Source: JAAYDK01 sp964543935
Lineage (GTDB): Bacteria > Spirochaetota > Spirochaetia > Sphaerochaetales > Sphaerochaetaceae
NCBI GenBank assembly: GCA_964543935.1
Contig: CAZJAK010000043.1
Span: forward strand, 1 to 20,747
DNA length: 20,747 nt
Direction of reading: 5' to 3'
Shown here: one piece after another, positions 6,559 through 14,491 of the stretch
How the letters are laid out: each line of letters begins with the position of its first letter
How positions within the stretch are numbered: the first letter of the stretch is position 1
Position numbers and translations under genes: made by a program
Notes under the pieces: generated by a model
What the model was told of the DNA's origin: nothing
What the model saw: the letters and a program-made list of their open reading frames with translations, nothing else
The model's database searches: none

Positions 6559-8295
6559 ATGAGAATACTGAAAGGGATCGCCGCCAGTGCCGGTATCGGG
6601 ACTGGAAAAGCGTTCCTCTATGTGCACGAAAAGCCGGTTGTTCCCCACAGCGGCATCGATCCCTCTCAGACGGCAGCCGAGACTGCCCGGTTCATGCATG
6701 CGCTCGATGCTGTTACGCAAGAGTTGGCAGCATTGCTTCCCTATGCCAGGTCGAACGACCAACGCACCATCCTCGAAGCCCATCAGATGATGCTGCGGGA
6801 TCCCGAGATGAATAAAGCGGTATGCGATGCAATCGCCATCGACCACAAGTGCGCCGAGTGGGCGGTCGAGACCACCATGGCCAGCCTGTTGGCGACTCTG
6901 GAACAAGCGGTCGACCAAAACTTGCGGGAACGCGGGGCCGATGTCTACGATATCGGATGGCGGGTGATCAGAAGCTTGCTGGGCAAGCAACGGCCAAATT
7001 TGGTGGGGCTTCATGAACCAGTCGTCCTCGTCGCCGACACCTTGCTGCCTTCCGAGGCTCTTTCGCTGGATCCCGCTTTTGTCAAAGCCATCGCCCTCAA
7101 CGGTGGCGGCCGCACCAGCCATGTGGCCATCTTGGCCAGGGCCTTGCAGATTCCGACCGTGGTCGGTCTGGGAAGCATCACCAAGAAGGTCAAGGAGGGC
7201 GAGCAGGTCATCGTTGACGGCAATCATGGCGAAGTGGCGGTGCGCCCCACCAGTGCCTCGGCTTCCCGGATGGAGCAACGCTACCGACGATGGGTCGCCC
7301 ATGAAGAACAACTGCGGGAACTGGCCAAACTCGATGCCGTCACCACAGACGGCCACCTGGTCGTATTGAAAGCCAATGTGGAGACAGTCGAAGAGGTTGA
7401 TGCGGTCATCGAGAACGGGGGGGCGGGCGTCGGATTGTACCGGTCCGAATTCCTGTTCATGAAACCCGGTGGAGCCTCCGAAGAGGAGCAGTTCCACGCT
7501 TACCGCTCGGTGGTGGAACGGATGGGCGACTCGGGACCGGTCACGATCAGGACCATCGATGTGGGTGGCGACAAGGTGATTCCCGGCATGGATGCTTTCG
7601 GCGAGGAGAATCCCATCCTCGGATGGCGGGCGGTCCGTTTCTGCCTGGCCCGCAAGGACATCTTCCGCATCCAGTTGCGCGCATTGTTGCGGGCGTCGGC
7701 GTACGGACCGCTCAAGATCATGTTCCCCATGATCAGCGGGTTGGAAGAGCTGGGGGATGTGCTAGAGGTGTTGGAACAGGTCAAGGAAGAGTGCTGGAAA
7801 GCCCGCGTGCCCTTCGACGAGGACATCGAGACGGGTACGATGATCGAAGTACCCTCGGCAGCATTGTGCGCCGACCTGCTCGCTCCTAAAGTGGACTTCT
7901 TCTCAATCGGGACCAACGACCTCATCCAATACACCATTGCGGTCGACCGCGGCAATGAAAAGATCGCCTATCTGTACCAACCGTTCCATCCGGGGGTGTT
8001 GCGGTTGGTTTCTTCGGTCATCGAGAAAGGCCATCAAGCCGGCATCCCCGTGGGTATGTGTGGCGAGATGGCCGGCGATCCCCTCTTCAGTGTCCTGTTG
8101 CTCGGCCTAGGGCTCGACGAATTCAGCATGAGCCCGCAAAGCCTGCTGGAAATCAAGAGCATCATCCGTTCGGTCTCCCTCGACGATGCGCGCCGGTTAG
8201 CCCGCACCGTCATGGAGATGGACTCGTATCAAAAAATCAACACGTATGTGAAGGAATGGATGCATGAACGTTTCGGAAATCTCACCACTGCATGA
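6559..8295 (+). CDS. ptsI: Phosphoenolpyruvate-protein phosphotransferase (PTS Enzyme I)
   Basis: Enzyme I takes phosphate from phosphoenolpyruvate and passes it to HPr in the sugar phosphotransferase system. With the start at 6559 (MRILKGIAASAGIGTGKAF) the protein has 578 residues, close to the usual 570-575. The swivelling domain carries the phosphorylated His188 in GGRTSHVAILARA. The PEP-binding barrel shows YRSEFLFM, TIDVGGDK, ENPILGWRAVRF and SIGTNDLIQYTIAVDR, and the active-site Cys501 in GMCGEMAGD; these agree with E. coli His189 and Cys502. There is no GAF domain, so it is not PtsP. No HPr gene lies beside it. A promoter ends 10 nt before the ATG and there is no Shine-Dalgarno. Its 3' end overlaps der by 32 nt. 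Confidence 0.95.
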   Translation: MRILKGIAASAGIGTGKAFLYVHEKPVVPHSGIDPSQTAAETARFMHALDAVTQELAALLPYARSNDQRTILEAHQMMLRDPEMNKAVCDAIAIDHKCAEWAVETTMASLLATLEQAVDQNLRERGADVYDIGWRVIRSLLGKQRPNLVGLHEPVVLVADTLLPSEALSLDPAFVKAIALNGGGRTSHVAILARALQIPTVVGLGSITKKVKEGEQVIVDGNHGEVAVRPTSASASRMEQRYRRWVAHEEQLRELAKLDAVTTDGHLVVLKANVETVEEVDAVIENGGAGVGLYRSEFLFMKPGGASEEEQFHAYRSVVERMGDSGPVTIRTIDVGGDKVIPGMDAFGEENPILGWRAVRFCLARKDIFRIQLRALLRASAYGPLKIMFPMISGLEELGDVLEVLEQVKEECWKARVPFDEDIETGTMIEVPSAALCADLLAPKVDFFSIGTNDLIQYTIAVDRGNEKIAYLYQPFHPGVLRLVSSVIEKGHQAGIPVGMCGEMAGDPLFSVLLLGLGLDEFSMSPQSLLEIKSIIRSVSLDDARRLARTVMEMDSYQKINTYVKEWMHERFGNLTTA

Positions 8296-9634
8296 GCAGG
8301 GCCTTCCTGTCGTGGCCATCATCGGGCGTCCCAATGTCGGCAAGTCGACGTTGTTCAACCGTTTGGTGAAAAAACACAGGGCAATCACCGATTCCATGCC
8401 AGGAGTGACGCGCGACCCGATCCCCGAACGCTGGATGCTGGAAAATCATCCGGTGTTGTTGGTAGACAGCGGGGGTGTCAAACTTGATGTGGAAGGTTTG
8501 GATTCACAAGTCCGCGCGAAAAGCTTGGCTCTGTTGAAAGAAGCCGATGCCATCATCTTTTTGATGGACTGTACCGAGACGACCCCCGAGGATGAGATGC
8601 TGGCCAAAGAGTTGCGTCCCTATTCTGAGAAGGTTGTCTTGGCCGTCAATAAGGTGGATGATCCCGTCAGGGACGATTTGGTCTGGAATTACCACTCCTA
8701 CGGGTACCGGCGCATCGTCTCCATCTCGTCGGCACACGGCTTGGGCATCGATGCTCTCGAGCAAGCCTTGCTCGACGTCTTGCAATTCGGTGAGACACAG
8801 GTGGTCGCTGAAGAAGAACCGACTGTCAGGTTGGCTGTGCTGGGGAAACCCAACACCGGCAAGTCGACCTTGGTGAACTTCCTGACAGGCCGTGAGATCT
8901 CGATTGTGAGCGATATCCCGGGTACGACCCGTGACGTGATCACGGGGCGCTTCTCCTACAAGGGAAGCCGCTTCACCGTCCTCGATACGGCCGGCATCAG
9001 GCGCAAGAGCAAGGTCGAGGAGGATGTCGAGTATTATTCGGTCAACCGCGCCATCGGCTCGATCGATGAAGCCGATGTGGTGGTCTTGATGATGGATGCC
9101 GAGACGGGCTTGGTCGACCAAGACAAGAAAATCGCCCAACTGGTGGTCCGCAAGGGTAAAGGGATCGTGTTGGTTCTCAACAAGATCGACTTGTTGCCCA
9201 AGATGGCCAACCGTCTTGAAGCCATCAAGGACCGCACCCGCTTCTTGTTCCCCATCCTCTCATTCGCTCCCATCGTGCCTATCAGCGCCAAAGAGGGCAC
9301 CGATGTGGCCAAATTGCTCGATACCGTCTGGGCGGTCCACAAGCAATTGAACAAACGGATCGAAACCGCCCAGTTCAACGCCATGTTGCGGGCTTGGTCG
9401 GATGCCTATCAACCAGCCAGGAGTTCCAGCGGGTATTACAAGGTGCTTTATGGGACCCAAGTGAGCGCCGCCCCGGTGAAGTTCCTGCTGTTCGTCAACA
9501 GAAAGAACGGTTTCCCGGCCGGTTACCTGCAGTATCTGAAAAACGCCATCCGGCGCGATCTTGGTTTCACCAACATCCCGATCGAGGTCGACCTCAAGGA
9601 GCGCAGCAGGAACTCCCCGGAGAAACGCTTGTGA
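8264..9634 (+). CDS. der: Ribosome biogenesis GTPase Der (EngA)
   Basis: Der is the tandem-GTPase factor for 50S subunit assembly. The 456-residue protein has two G domains and a C-terminal KH-like domain. G domain 1 has GRPNVGKST at 21-29, DSGG at 68-71 and NKVD at 129-132; DSGG replaces the more common DTGG. G domain 2 has GKPNTGKST at 194-202, DTAG at 241-244 and NKID at 306-309. The KH-like part includes FLLFVNRKNGFPAGYLQYL and ends with RSRNSPEKRL. The ATG at 8264 lies inside the ptsI 3' end, with AAGGA about 10 nt upstream also inside ptsI, so translation is probably coupled. The final TGA overlaps the start codon of the HAD gene. Confidence 0.96.
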   Translation: MNVSEISPLHEQGLPVVAIIGRPNVGKSTLFNRLVKKHRAITDSMPGVTRDPIPERWMLENHPVLLVDSGGVKLDVEGLDSQVRAKSLALLKEADAIIFLMDCTETTPEDEMLAKELRPYSEKVVLAVNKVDDPVRDDLVWNYHSYGYRRIVSISSAHGLGIDALEQALLDVLQFGETQVVAEEEPTVRLAVLGKPNTGKSTLVNFLTGREISIVSDIPGTTRDVITGRFSYKGSRFTVLDTAGIRRKSKVEEDVEYYSVNRAIGSIDEADVVVLMMDAETGLVDQDKKIAQLVVRKGKGIVLVLNKIDLLPKMANRLEAIKDRTRFLFPILSFAPIVPISAKEGTDVAKLLDTVWAVHKQLNKRIETAQFNAMLRAWSDAYQPARSSSGYYKVLYGTQVSAAPVKFLLFVNRKNGFPAGYLQYLKNAIRRDLGFTNIPIEVDLKERSRNSPEKRL

Positions 9635-10359
9635 AGGCTATCTGCTTCGACATCGACGGCACGCTCTATCCTAAAAGCCGGTTGAACCGCCATCTGGTGT
9701 CGCTTTCATTGCCATCCCCGCTATTAGCTTACCGTTACAGCCGTTTCAGGGCTGAGGTACGCCACCAAGATGCGACTGTCACGATCCCGGCGACGCAGCA
9801 AGGCTTCCGCCGCCGCCAAGCCAGTTCAATCTTGGAAGCGATGGGGCGACAAGTTGATGAACACTCGGTCGCCACCATGTGCAGCCGCATCCAGCGCCAG
9901 TTTTACGATAGTTGGGAGAATCCCGGTTTGCGTCTTACGCCATACCCGCGGGTGCGCGAAGCGTTCATGTGCGTCAAACGGTTGGGTTTTTCCATCGGGG
10001 TCCTCTCCGATTTCCCGATCGGCCGCAAGTTGGAATTGCTGGGCGTGGCCGACTTGGTGGATTGTGCGCTGTGTTCCGAAGATTCAGGCTATCTCAAGCC
10101 GCATCGGGCCCCGTTCGAGTTGCTGTGCAATCGACTGGGCTTACCGCAGCGGGAGGTGCTCTATCTCGGCGACAGCTATACAAAGGATGTCGTCGGGGCG
10201 GTGCATGCAGGCATGCAAGCCTGTCTCATTGTCCCGAGCGCCCGCAGTGCGGGTAGCCGAAAACGGGCAGAGCGACGATTTCCGTTGGCAAGCGCCGTCT
10301 TCAGCGATTATCATGAACTCATCCTTTGGTTGGAACGATTGCCCAAGGGGGGCACATGA
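9631..10359 (+). CDS. HAD-superfamily hydrolase
   Basis: This 242-residue protein carries the full set of haloacid-dehalogenase motifs: motif I DIDGT at 7-11 (nucleophile Asp7, acid/base Asp9), motif II Ser126-Asp127 in GVLSDFPIG, motif III Lys156 in GYLKPH, and motif IV GDSYTKD at 180-186. It has a helical cap between motifs I and II. It is most likely a phosphatase of small metabolites, but the substrate cannot be read from the sequence. The start is GTG at 9631, overlapping the der stop as GTGA, with GGAG about 10 nt upstream; a longer reading frame back to 9394 only shadows der. The stop overlaps the next gene's start as ATGA, so coupling continues. Confidence 0.88.
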   Translation: MKAICFDIDGTLYPKSRLNRHLVSLSLPSPLLAYRYSRFRAEVRHQDATVTIPATQQGFRRRQASSILEAMGRQVDEHSVATMCSRIQRQFYDSWENPGLRLTPYPRVREAFMCVKRLGFSIGVLSDFPIGRKLELLGVADLVDCALCSEDSGYLKPHRAPFELLCNRLGLPQREVLYLGDSYTKDVVGAVHAGMQACLIVPSARSAGSRKRAERRFPLASAVFSDYHELILWLERLPKGGT

Positions 10360-11786
10360 TGGAAGGATTACTTACCTGGTTGCCCGTTGCCGTATCGATC
10401 GCATTGTTCGCCATCTCGATGATCGTCATCTTCGCGTTGCGCTCTGAAGACCGCAAGAACCTGCGGCTCGATAAAGTGAAGACCTATGTCGCCCAACATC
10501 AAGCAGCGATCAACCAATCGATCGAACATTTCAAGATGATAGCCGAGTCGGCCGAAGAGACCATGGCCAAAAAGCAACAAGAGGTCACCGGTTTGGTCGA
10601 GCGATTGTTGCACCAACAGAAAGATATCCAAGACCATTCCCAAGACCTTGAGGAGTTGCAGAAAACGCTGACTTATTACCACGAAGTGATGGGTCAGCTG
10701 TCAGTCATGACCGAACAAGCGGAGATGAGGACAGTCCAAGTCAAGCAGGAGGTGGCCAAGGTCGAGCAGGTCAGGACCGTCATCGACAGCTTCATGAAGC
10801 AACTCGCCATCGCCACGCATACCATGGAGGAACAACAGACCTCCTTCGAGCGCTTGGTGAGCGACCAACGGTTGCGGTTGGGGCAAGAGATGGAGGCCTC
10901 GATCGCCGAGGCCAAGACGCGGGTGGATTCGCTACTGGAGTCGGCCATGTCCCATACCGACTTGTCTTTCCAGACCATGATCACGACGGTGCAAGCCTTC
11001 TTGGGTGAGCTGAATTCTCGCACTGCTTTGCTCGAGGATGTCGTGGCCCGTCTGAGCGCGACTTCTTCGGAGACGATTGCTTCGTTGAGCAACGCCCTCG
11101 ACGAGCGGCGCGACGATCTCGAAAGCCGCGCCACATTGCTGGAGGATTTGAGCCGTCGCCGCCAAGAGATGGAGCTCCAGATTGCCGCCATGACCGCCAA
11201 AGCCAATGATTTGCAGCAAGAGCAGCAGGCGACCAACGATGAGATGGAACGGGCCAGAACAGAGCTTGATCAATTGCACGAACGTTTTTCCGATGTCGAG
11301 CAGGAGTTGCAACACAAGCAACAGGTCTTGACCGAGGTGGAAAATCGGGCGATCGAGGCCGTGCTCATAGCGAACAACCAAACCGGTGCCGAACAAGTGC
11401 CAGAGCCTGTTGCCGAGACCGTCGAGCCGGATGAGTTGGAAGAGTACAGCGACGAGCTGTTGTTCAATGCTGAATTCGACCAAGACTTGCAGGAGGAACT
11501 CGAAGACTACCTCTCCGATGAACTGGCCGAGGATGACGAAGAGGAAGAAGACCAGTACGATTATCAGGACCTTGATGAACCCGAGAGCGCTTATCCCGAC
11601 CAAATCGACGATTACGACGAAGAGGATGGCCAACCGCTACTTGATGAAAATCCACCTTTGGAACCTCGGGAGGAGTCTCCCAAGACCAAGCCTACTGAAA
11701 AGATCGAACGGGTTGCCGCTGTCGACGAGCTTGAAGATGGCGAACAAGAAATCGACCTCGATGAAGAGGACGGGCACACGATCTGA
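10356..11786 (+). CDS. Membrane-anchored coiled-coil protein with acidic tail (spirochete coiled-coil type)
   Basis: This 476-residue protein has one N-terminal membrane segment (about 5-27, LTWLPVAVSIALFAISMIVI), a long heptad-rich coiled coil (about 35-340, rich in Glu, Gln, Leu and Lys), and a very acidic low-complexity tail (about 360-476) with runs such as EDDEEEEDQYDYQD. There is no enzymatic motif. The layout resembles the spirochete-restricted SpiroCoCo family, although those I recall are longer, so this family name is tentative. The start is the ATG at 10356 overlapping the HAD stop, preceded by AAGGGGGG; the next codon is also ATG. It is the last gene of the ptsI operon. A structural or scaffold role at the inner membrane is inference. 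Confidence 0.75.
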   Translation: MMEGLLTWLPVAVSIALFAISMIVIFALRSEDRKNLRLDKVKTYVAQHQAAINQSIEHFKMIAESAEETMAKKQQEVTGLVERLLHQQKDIQDHSQDLEELQKTLTYYHEVMGQLSVMTEQAEMRTVQVKQEVAKVEQVRTVIDSFMKQLAIATHTMEEQQTSFERLVSDQRLRLGQEMEASIAEAKTRVDSLLESAMSHTDLSFQTMITTVQAFLGELNSRTALLEDVVARLSATSSETIASLSNALDERRDDLESRATLLEDLSRRRQEMELQIAAMTAKANDLQQEQQATNDEMERARTELDQLHERFSDVEQELQHKQQVLTEVENRAIEAVLIANNQTGAEQVPEPVAETVEPDELEEYSDELLFNAEFDQDLQEELEDYLSDELAEDDEEEEDQYDYQDLDEPESAYPDQIDDYDEEDGQPLLDENPPLEPREESPKTKPTEKIERVAAVDELEDGEQEIDLDEEDGHTI

Positions 11787-11988
11787 TATTTCTTTCAAAA
11801 TATCGTTGAGTCATCTTGTACAGCACTGTGGCGGCATGCTACATTCCCGGCGTACCGGGGAATCGTTGGCATGCGCTTCCTACGGAAAACCTTTGCCGAC
11901 GTACCGGTGCGAGGCGCAGCGGTAGACGGTCTTCTCTCCAAAAAACCTGCCGTTGCATTCGTTCGACCCTCTGGTGGCAGGTACAATC
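11787..11988. other. Intergenic region ahead of pyrG
   Basis: This 202-bp gap holds no convincing gene. An AT-rich inverted repeat, GATATTT (11785-11791) with AAATATC (11798-11804), overlaps the upstream stop codon but lacks a T-tract, so it is a poor terminator. A weak promoter, TTGTAC (11816-11821), 18 bp, TACATT (11840-11845), is the best candidate for pyrG. Just after it, TTCCCGG (11844-11850) and CCGGGGAA (11855-11862) can pair with one bulged base. A second inverted repeat lies next to the pyrG start. Confidence 0.5.
11945..11982 (+). promoter_or_regulatory. Possible hairpin masking the pyrG ribosome-binding site
   Basis: ACCTGCC (11945-11951) and GGCAGGT (11976-11982) form perfect 7-bp arms around a 24-nt loop. 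The right arm contains the only Shine-Dalgarno-like sequence (AGGT) before the pyrG ATG at 11989. In the RNA this stem would hide the site, so it may tune pyrG translation. It could also be chance; a 7-bp stem with a long loop is not strong evidence. Confidence 0.35.
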
Positions 11989-13599
11989 ATGGCAAAATTC
12001 ATTTTCGTCACGGGTGGTGTGGTTTCCTCGTTGGGCAAAGGAATCACGGCAGCCTCGTTGGGCTGTCTGCTCAAAAGCCGCAATCTCAATGTTACGGTGC
12101 TGAAGTTCGATCCGTACATCAATTTCGATCCCGGAACCATGAGTCCCTACCAACATGGCGAGGTGTTCGTCACCGACGATGGAGCCGAGACCGATTTGGA
12201 TTTGGGCCATTACGAACGGTTCCTCGACATAGCGATCGGTAAGCCGAACAATGTGACCGCCGGGAAGATTTATTGGTCGGTCATCCAGAAAGAGCGCCAA
12301 GGGGCTTATCTCGGTGCTACGGTGCAGGTGATCCCCCACATCACCAATGAGATCAAGCACCGGCTTCTCTCGCTGGCAGAGCAAACCAAAGCCGACATCG
12401 TACTGGTCGAAATTGGTGGGACTGTCGGCGACATCGAGAGCCAACCATTCCTGGAGGCCATCAGGCAGCTGCGGCGGGACTTGGGCAAACAAGACACGCT
12501 TTACTTGCATGTGACGCTGGTCCCCTACATTGCCGCGGCGGGGGAACTTAAGACTAAGCCCACCCAGCATTCGGTCAAGGAACTGCGCGGCATCGGCATC
12601 CAACCAGATTTCATCATCTGCCGGTCCGACCGGCCCATGCCGCCGGGCATGGATGAGAAGATCGCCATGTTCTGCGATGTGGAAAAAAGCGCCGTCATCC
12701 CCAATCCCGACATGCCGTCGATCTACGAGGTTCCGATGCTGTTCGAACGGCAGGACTTGGATGCATTGGTCCTTGAGAAACTTGGTTTGCCGGCTCCAGA
12801 ACGGCACATGGAAACGTGGCATGCCATGGTCGAGTCAAGACGGCATCCCGAGACAAGCGTGCGGATTGTCCTGGTCGGCAAGTATGTGGAATTAGCGGAT
12901 GCCTATTTGAGCGTCGTGGAGGCGTTGAACCACGCCGGATTCTACCATAAAGCCAAGATAGACCTGGTCCGTTTGGATGCCGAAGAGGTCGAGCAAGCCA
13001 CACCCGATGCGATGGACTCGTTGTTTTCGGGCGCCCAAGGGATCGTGGTCCCCGGAGGATTCGGTTTGCGTGGCATCGAGGGCAAGATCATGGCGATCCG
13101 CCATGCCAGGCTTCACGGCATCCCGTTTTTGGGCTTGTGCTTGGGCATGCAGTGCGCGGTGAGCGAGTTTGCCCGCAATGTAGTCGGCCTGCCTCTGGCG
13201 GGCAGTTCGGAATGGAATGCAGACATCGCCCATGCGGTGGTGGATCTCATGCCTGATCAGAAAGGGGTGGAGAAGGGCGGTACGATGCGCTTGGGAAGTT
13301 ACCCGTGCGTGATAGCCGATGAGGATTCCCGTATGTACCAAGCTTACCGCAGTCACCGTATCGACGAACGGCACCGGCACCGTTATGAATTCAACAATGC
13401 GTATCGGACCATGGTGGAGAAAGCGGGAATGCGTTTTTCGGGCTTGTCCCCCGACGGGTTGTTGGTCGAGGCGGTCGAACTGCCCGGTCACCCGTGGTTC
13501 GTCGGAGTCCAGTACCATCCTGAGTTCAAGAGCCGTCCGAACCGTTGCCACCCGTTGTTCCGTGAATTCATCGGAGCGGCGCTGCGCATCGGTCAATGA
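11989..13599 (+). CDS. pyrG: CTP synthase (glutamine hydrolysing)
   Basis: CTP synthase makes CTP from UTP, ATP and glutamine. The 536-residue protein has the amidoligase domain first: MAKFIFVTGGVVSSLGKG with the P-loop at 13-19, DDGAETDLDLGHYERF at about 63-78, EIGGTVGDIES at about 141-151 and PTQHSVKELR at about 191-200. The class I glutaminase domain follows, with the nucleophile Cys384 in LGLCLGMQ and the His510/Glu512 pair in YHPEF. Length and order are standard. I chose ATG at 11989; the frame is open to a TTG at 11953, but the family begins at MAKFIFVTGG. It stands alone, with 202 bp before it and 183 bp after. Confidence 0.97.
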   Translation: MAKFIFVTGGVVSSLGKGITAASLGCLLKSRNLNVTVLKFDPYINFDPGTMSPYQHGEVFVTDDGAETDLDLGHYERFLDIAIGKPNNVTAGKIYWSVIQKERQGAYLGATVQVIPHITNEIKHRLLSLAEQTKADIVLVEIGGTVGDIESQPFLEAIRQLRRDLGKQDTLYLHVTLVPYIAAAGELKTKPTQHSVKELRGIGIQPDFIICRSDRPMPPGMDEKIAMFCDVEKSAVIPNPDMPSIYEVPMLFERQDLDALVLEKLGLPAPERHMETWHAMVESRRHPETSVRIVLVGKYVELADAYLSVVEALNHAGFYHKAKIDLVRLDAEEVEQATPDAMDSLFSGAQGIVVPGGFGLRGIEGKIMAIRHARLHGIPFLGLCLGMQCAVSEFARNVVGLPLAGSSEWNADIAHAVVDLMPDQKGVEKGGTMRLGSYPCVIADEDSRMYQAYRSHRIDERHRHRYEFNNAYRTMVEKAGMRFSGLSPDGLLVEAVELPGHPWFVGVQYHPEFKSRPNRCHPLFREFIGAALRIGQ

Positions 13600-13602
13600 T
13601 GG

Positions 13603-13656
13603 GGCATACGGCAAGAAAAGTTCAATTGTCTTTTTCGGTGTGCCGACAGTTATGCC
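13603..13656 (+). repeat. Imperfect extended hairpin between pyrG and the grpE promoter
   Basis: Nested inverted repeats pair GGCATA (13603-13608) with TATGCC (13651-13656), CGGCA (13609-13613) with TGCCG (13641-13645), and GAAAAG (13615-13620) with CTTTTTC (13630-13636, one bulge). The element starts 3 nt after the pyrG stop and ends exactly where the grpE -35 begins. It may act as a weak pyrG terminator or 3'-end stabiliser; the T-run lies inside the stem, so it is not a standard terminator. Confidence 0.4.
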
Positions 13657-13686
13657 TTGACGCTCTGTCCTTGGGATGAGTATGTT
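13657..13686 (+). promoter_or_regulatory. Sigma70-like promoter for grpE-dnaK-dnaJ
   Basis: TTGACG (13657-13662) and TATGTT (13681-13686) are separated by 18 bp, giving a leader of about 90 nt before grpE. I see neither a CIRCE repeat (TTAGCACTC-N9-GAGTGCTAA) nor a convincing heat-shock sigma-factor -10 (CCCCAT type) in the whole 183-bp gap. Confidence 0.6.
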
Positions 13687-13782
13687 TGACGGGACTTCCC
13701 CGGTGGTGGTCCGTTCATCCATGCATGAAATCACAGGATCGCTCGATACCGGATACCAATTATCATTTCCTGTGGAGCTGTC

Positions 13783-14394
13783 ATGAGCAAAAAAGAGACG
13801 AATAAGGCTAATAACGAGGAGACGATCCTCAATCAAGAACAAGATGTGAAAAAGACCGAGGAGCAAGTCTCCGGGCAAGATACCAACGCCGCCGATGAAG
13901 CGCTTCTCATGCAGGCCAAGATGGCCGCGTTGGAAGCCGAAGTGACCCGTTTGGCCAAGGAATTGGAAACTGAGAAGGACCAGTTCGTCCGCAAATTGGC
14001 CGACATGGACAATTATCGCAAACGGTTGGTTCGCGAAAAAGACAATGCCGTGCTGTTTGCCAACGAACGGCTGATAAACGACCTCATCCCGATCCTTGAC
14101 GATTTCGACCGGGCTGTGGCCGCCGCTACGCCCGGTGTGGATTTGACCAGTTATGTTGAAGGCGTCAAGCTCATCCAAGCCCAGCTGATGGGCATGCTTG
14201 ACAAGAATTGGGGTTTGAAGGTCATGGAGAATCCGGTTGGAAAGGAATTTTCCCCGCACGATCATGAAGCGTGCATGCTGGAGCAAGGAGAGCAGTTTGA
14301 GCATGATACCGTCCTTGCCGAATTGCAGAAGGGGTATTATCTTCATGACAGGGTTTTGAGGACTGCGAAGGTCAAGGTGGGAAAACCCCTCTAG
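13783..14394 (+). CDS. grpE: Nucleotide exchange factor GrpE
   Basis: GrpE releases ADP from DnaK and so resets the chaperone cycle. The 203-residue protein begins with about 40 charged, disordered residues. A long dimerising helix follows (about 45-100), with MDNYRKRLVREKDNAVLFAN at about 75-94. After LIPILDDFDRAVAA comes the C-terminal beta domain that contacts DnaK, with NPVGKEFSPHDHEACM at about 150-165 and VLAELQKGYYLHDRVLR at about 178-194. The ATG at 13783 follows GGAG by 5 nt. It is the first gene of a grpE-dnaK-dnaJ set; hrcA, which often precedes grpE, is absent here. Confidence 0.96.
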   Translation: MSKKETNKANNEETILNQEQDVKKTEEQVSGQDTNAADEALLMQAKMAALEAEVTRLAKELETEKDQFVRKLADMDNYRKRLVREKDNAVLFANERLINDLIPILDDFDRAVAAATPGVDLTSYVEGVKLIQAQLMGMLDKNWGLKVMENPVGKEFSPHDHEACMLEQGEQFEHDTVLAELQKGYYLHDRVLRTAKVKVGKPL

Positions 14395-14491
14395 CATGAT
14401 TGCGGTCCATGCCGCTGACGATGCCCGGTGGTGTCGTTGGGCGGTGAATTTGTATACATCTGCGTGCGCATCTGAATCAAGGAGATAAGAT

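Noticed and set aside
9394..9630. 79-codon extension of the HAD protein into der
   Set aside because: The extension is an out-of-frame shadow of der, and the HAD nucleophile motif expected near the N-terminus begins just after the GTG at 9631.
11785..11804. Inverted repeat GATATTT/AAATATC as a terminator of the ptsI operon
   Set aside because: The stem is almost all A-T, and no T-run follows, so it would terminate poorly.
11871..12242. Open frame starting upstream of pyrG on the plus strand
   Set aside because: It runs out of frame through the conserved pyrG N-terminus and lacks a ribosome-binding site or recognisable motif.
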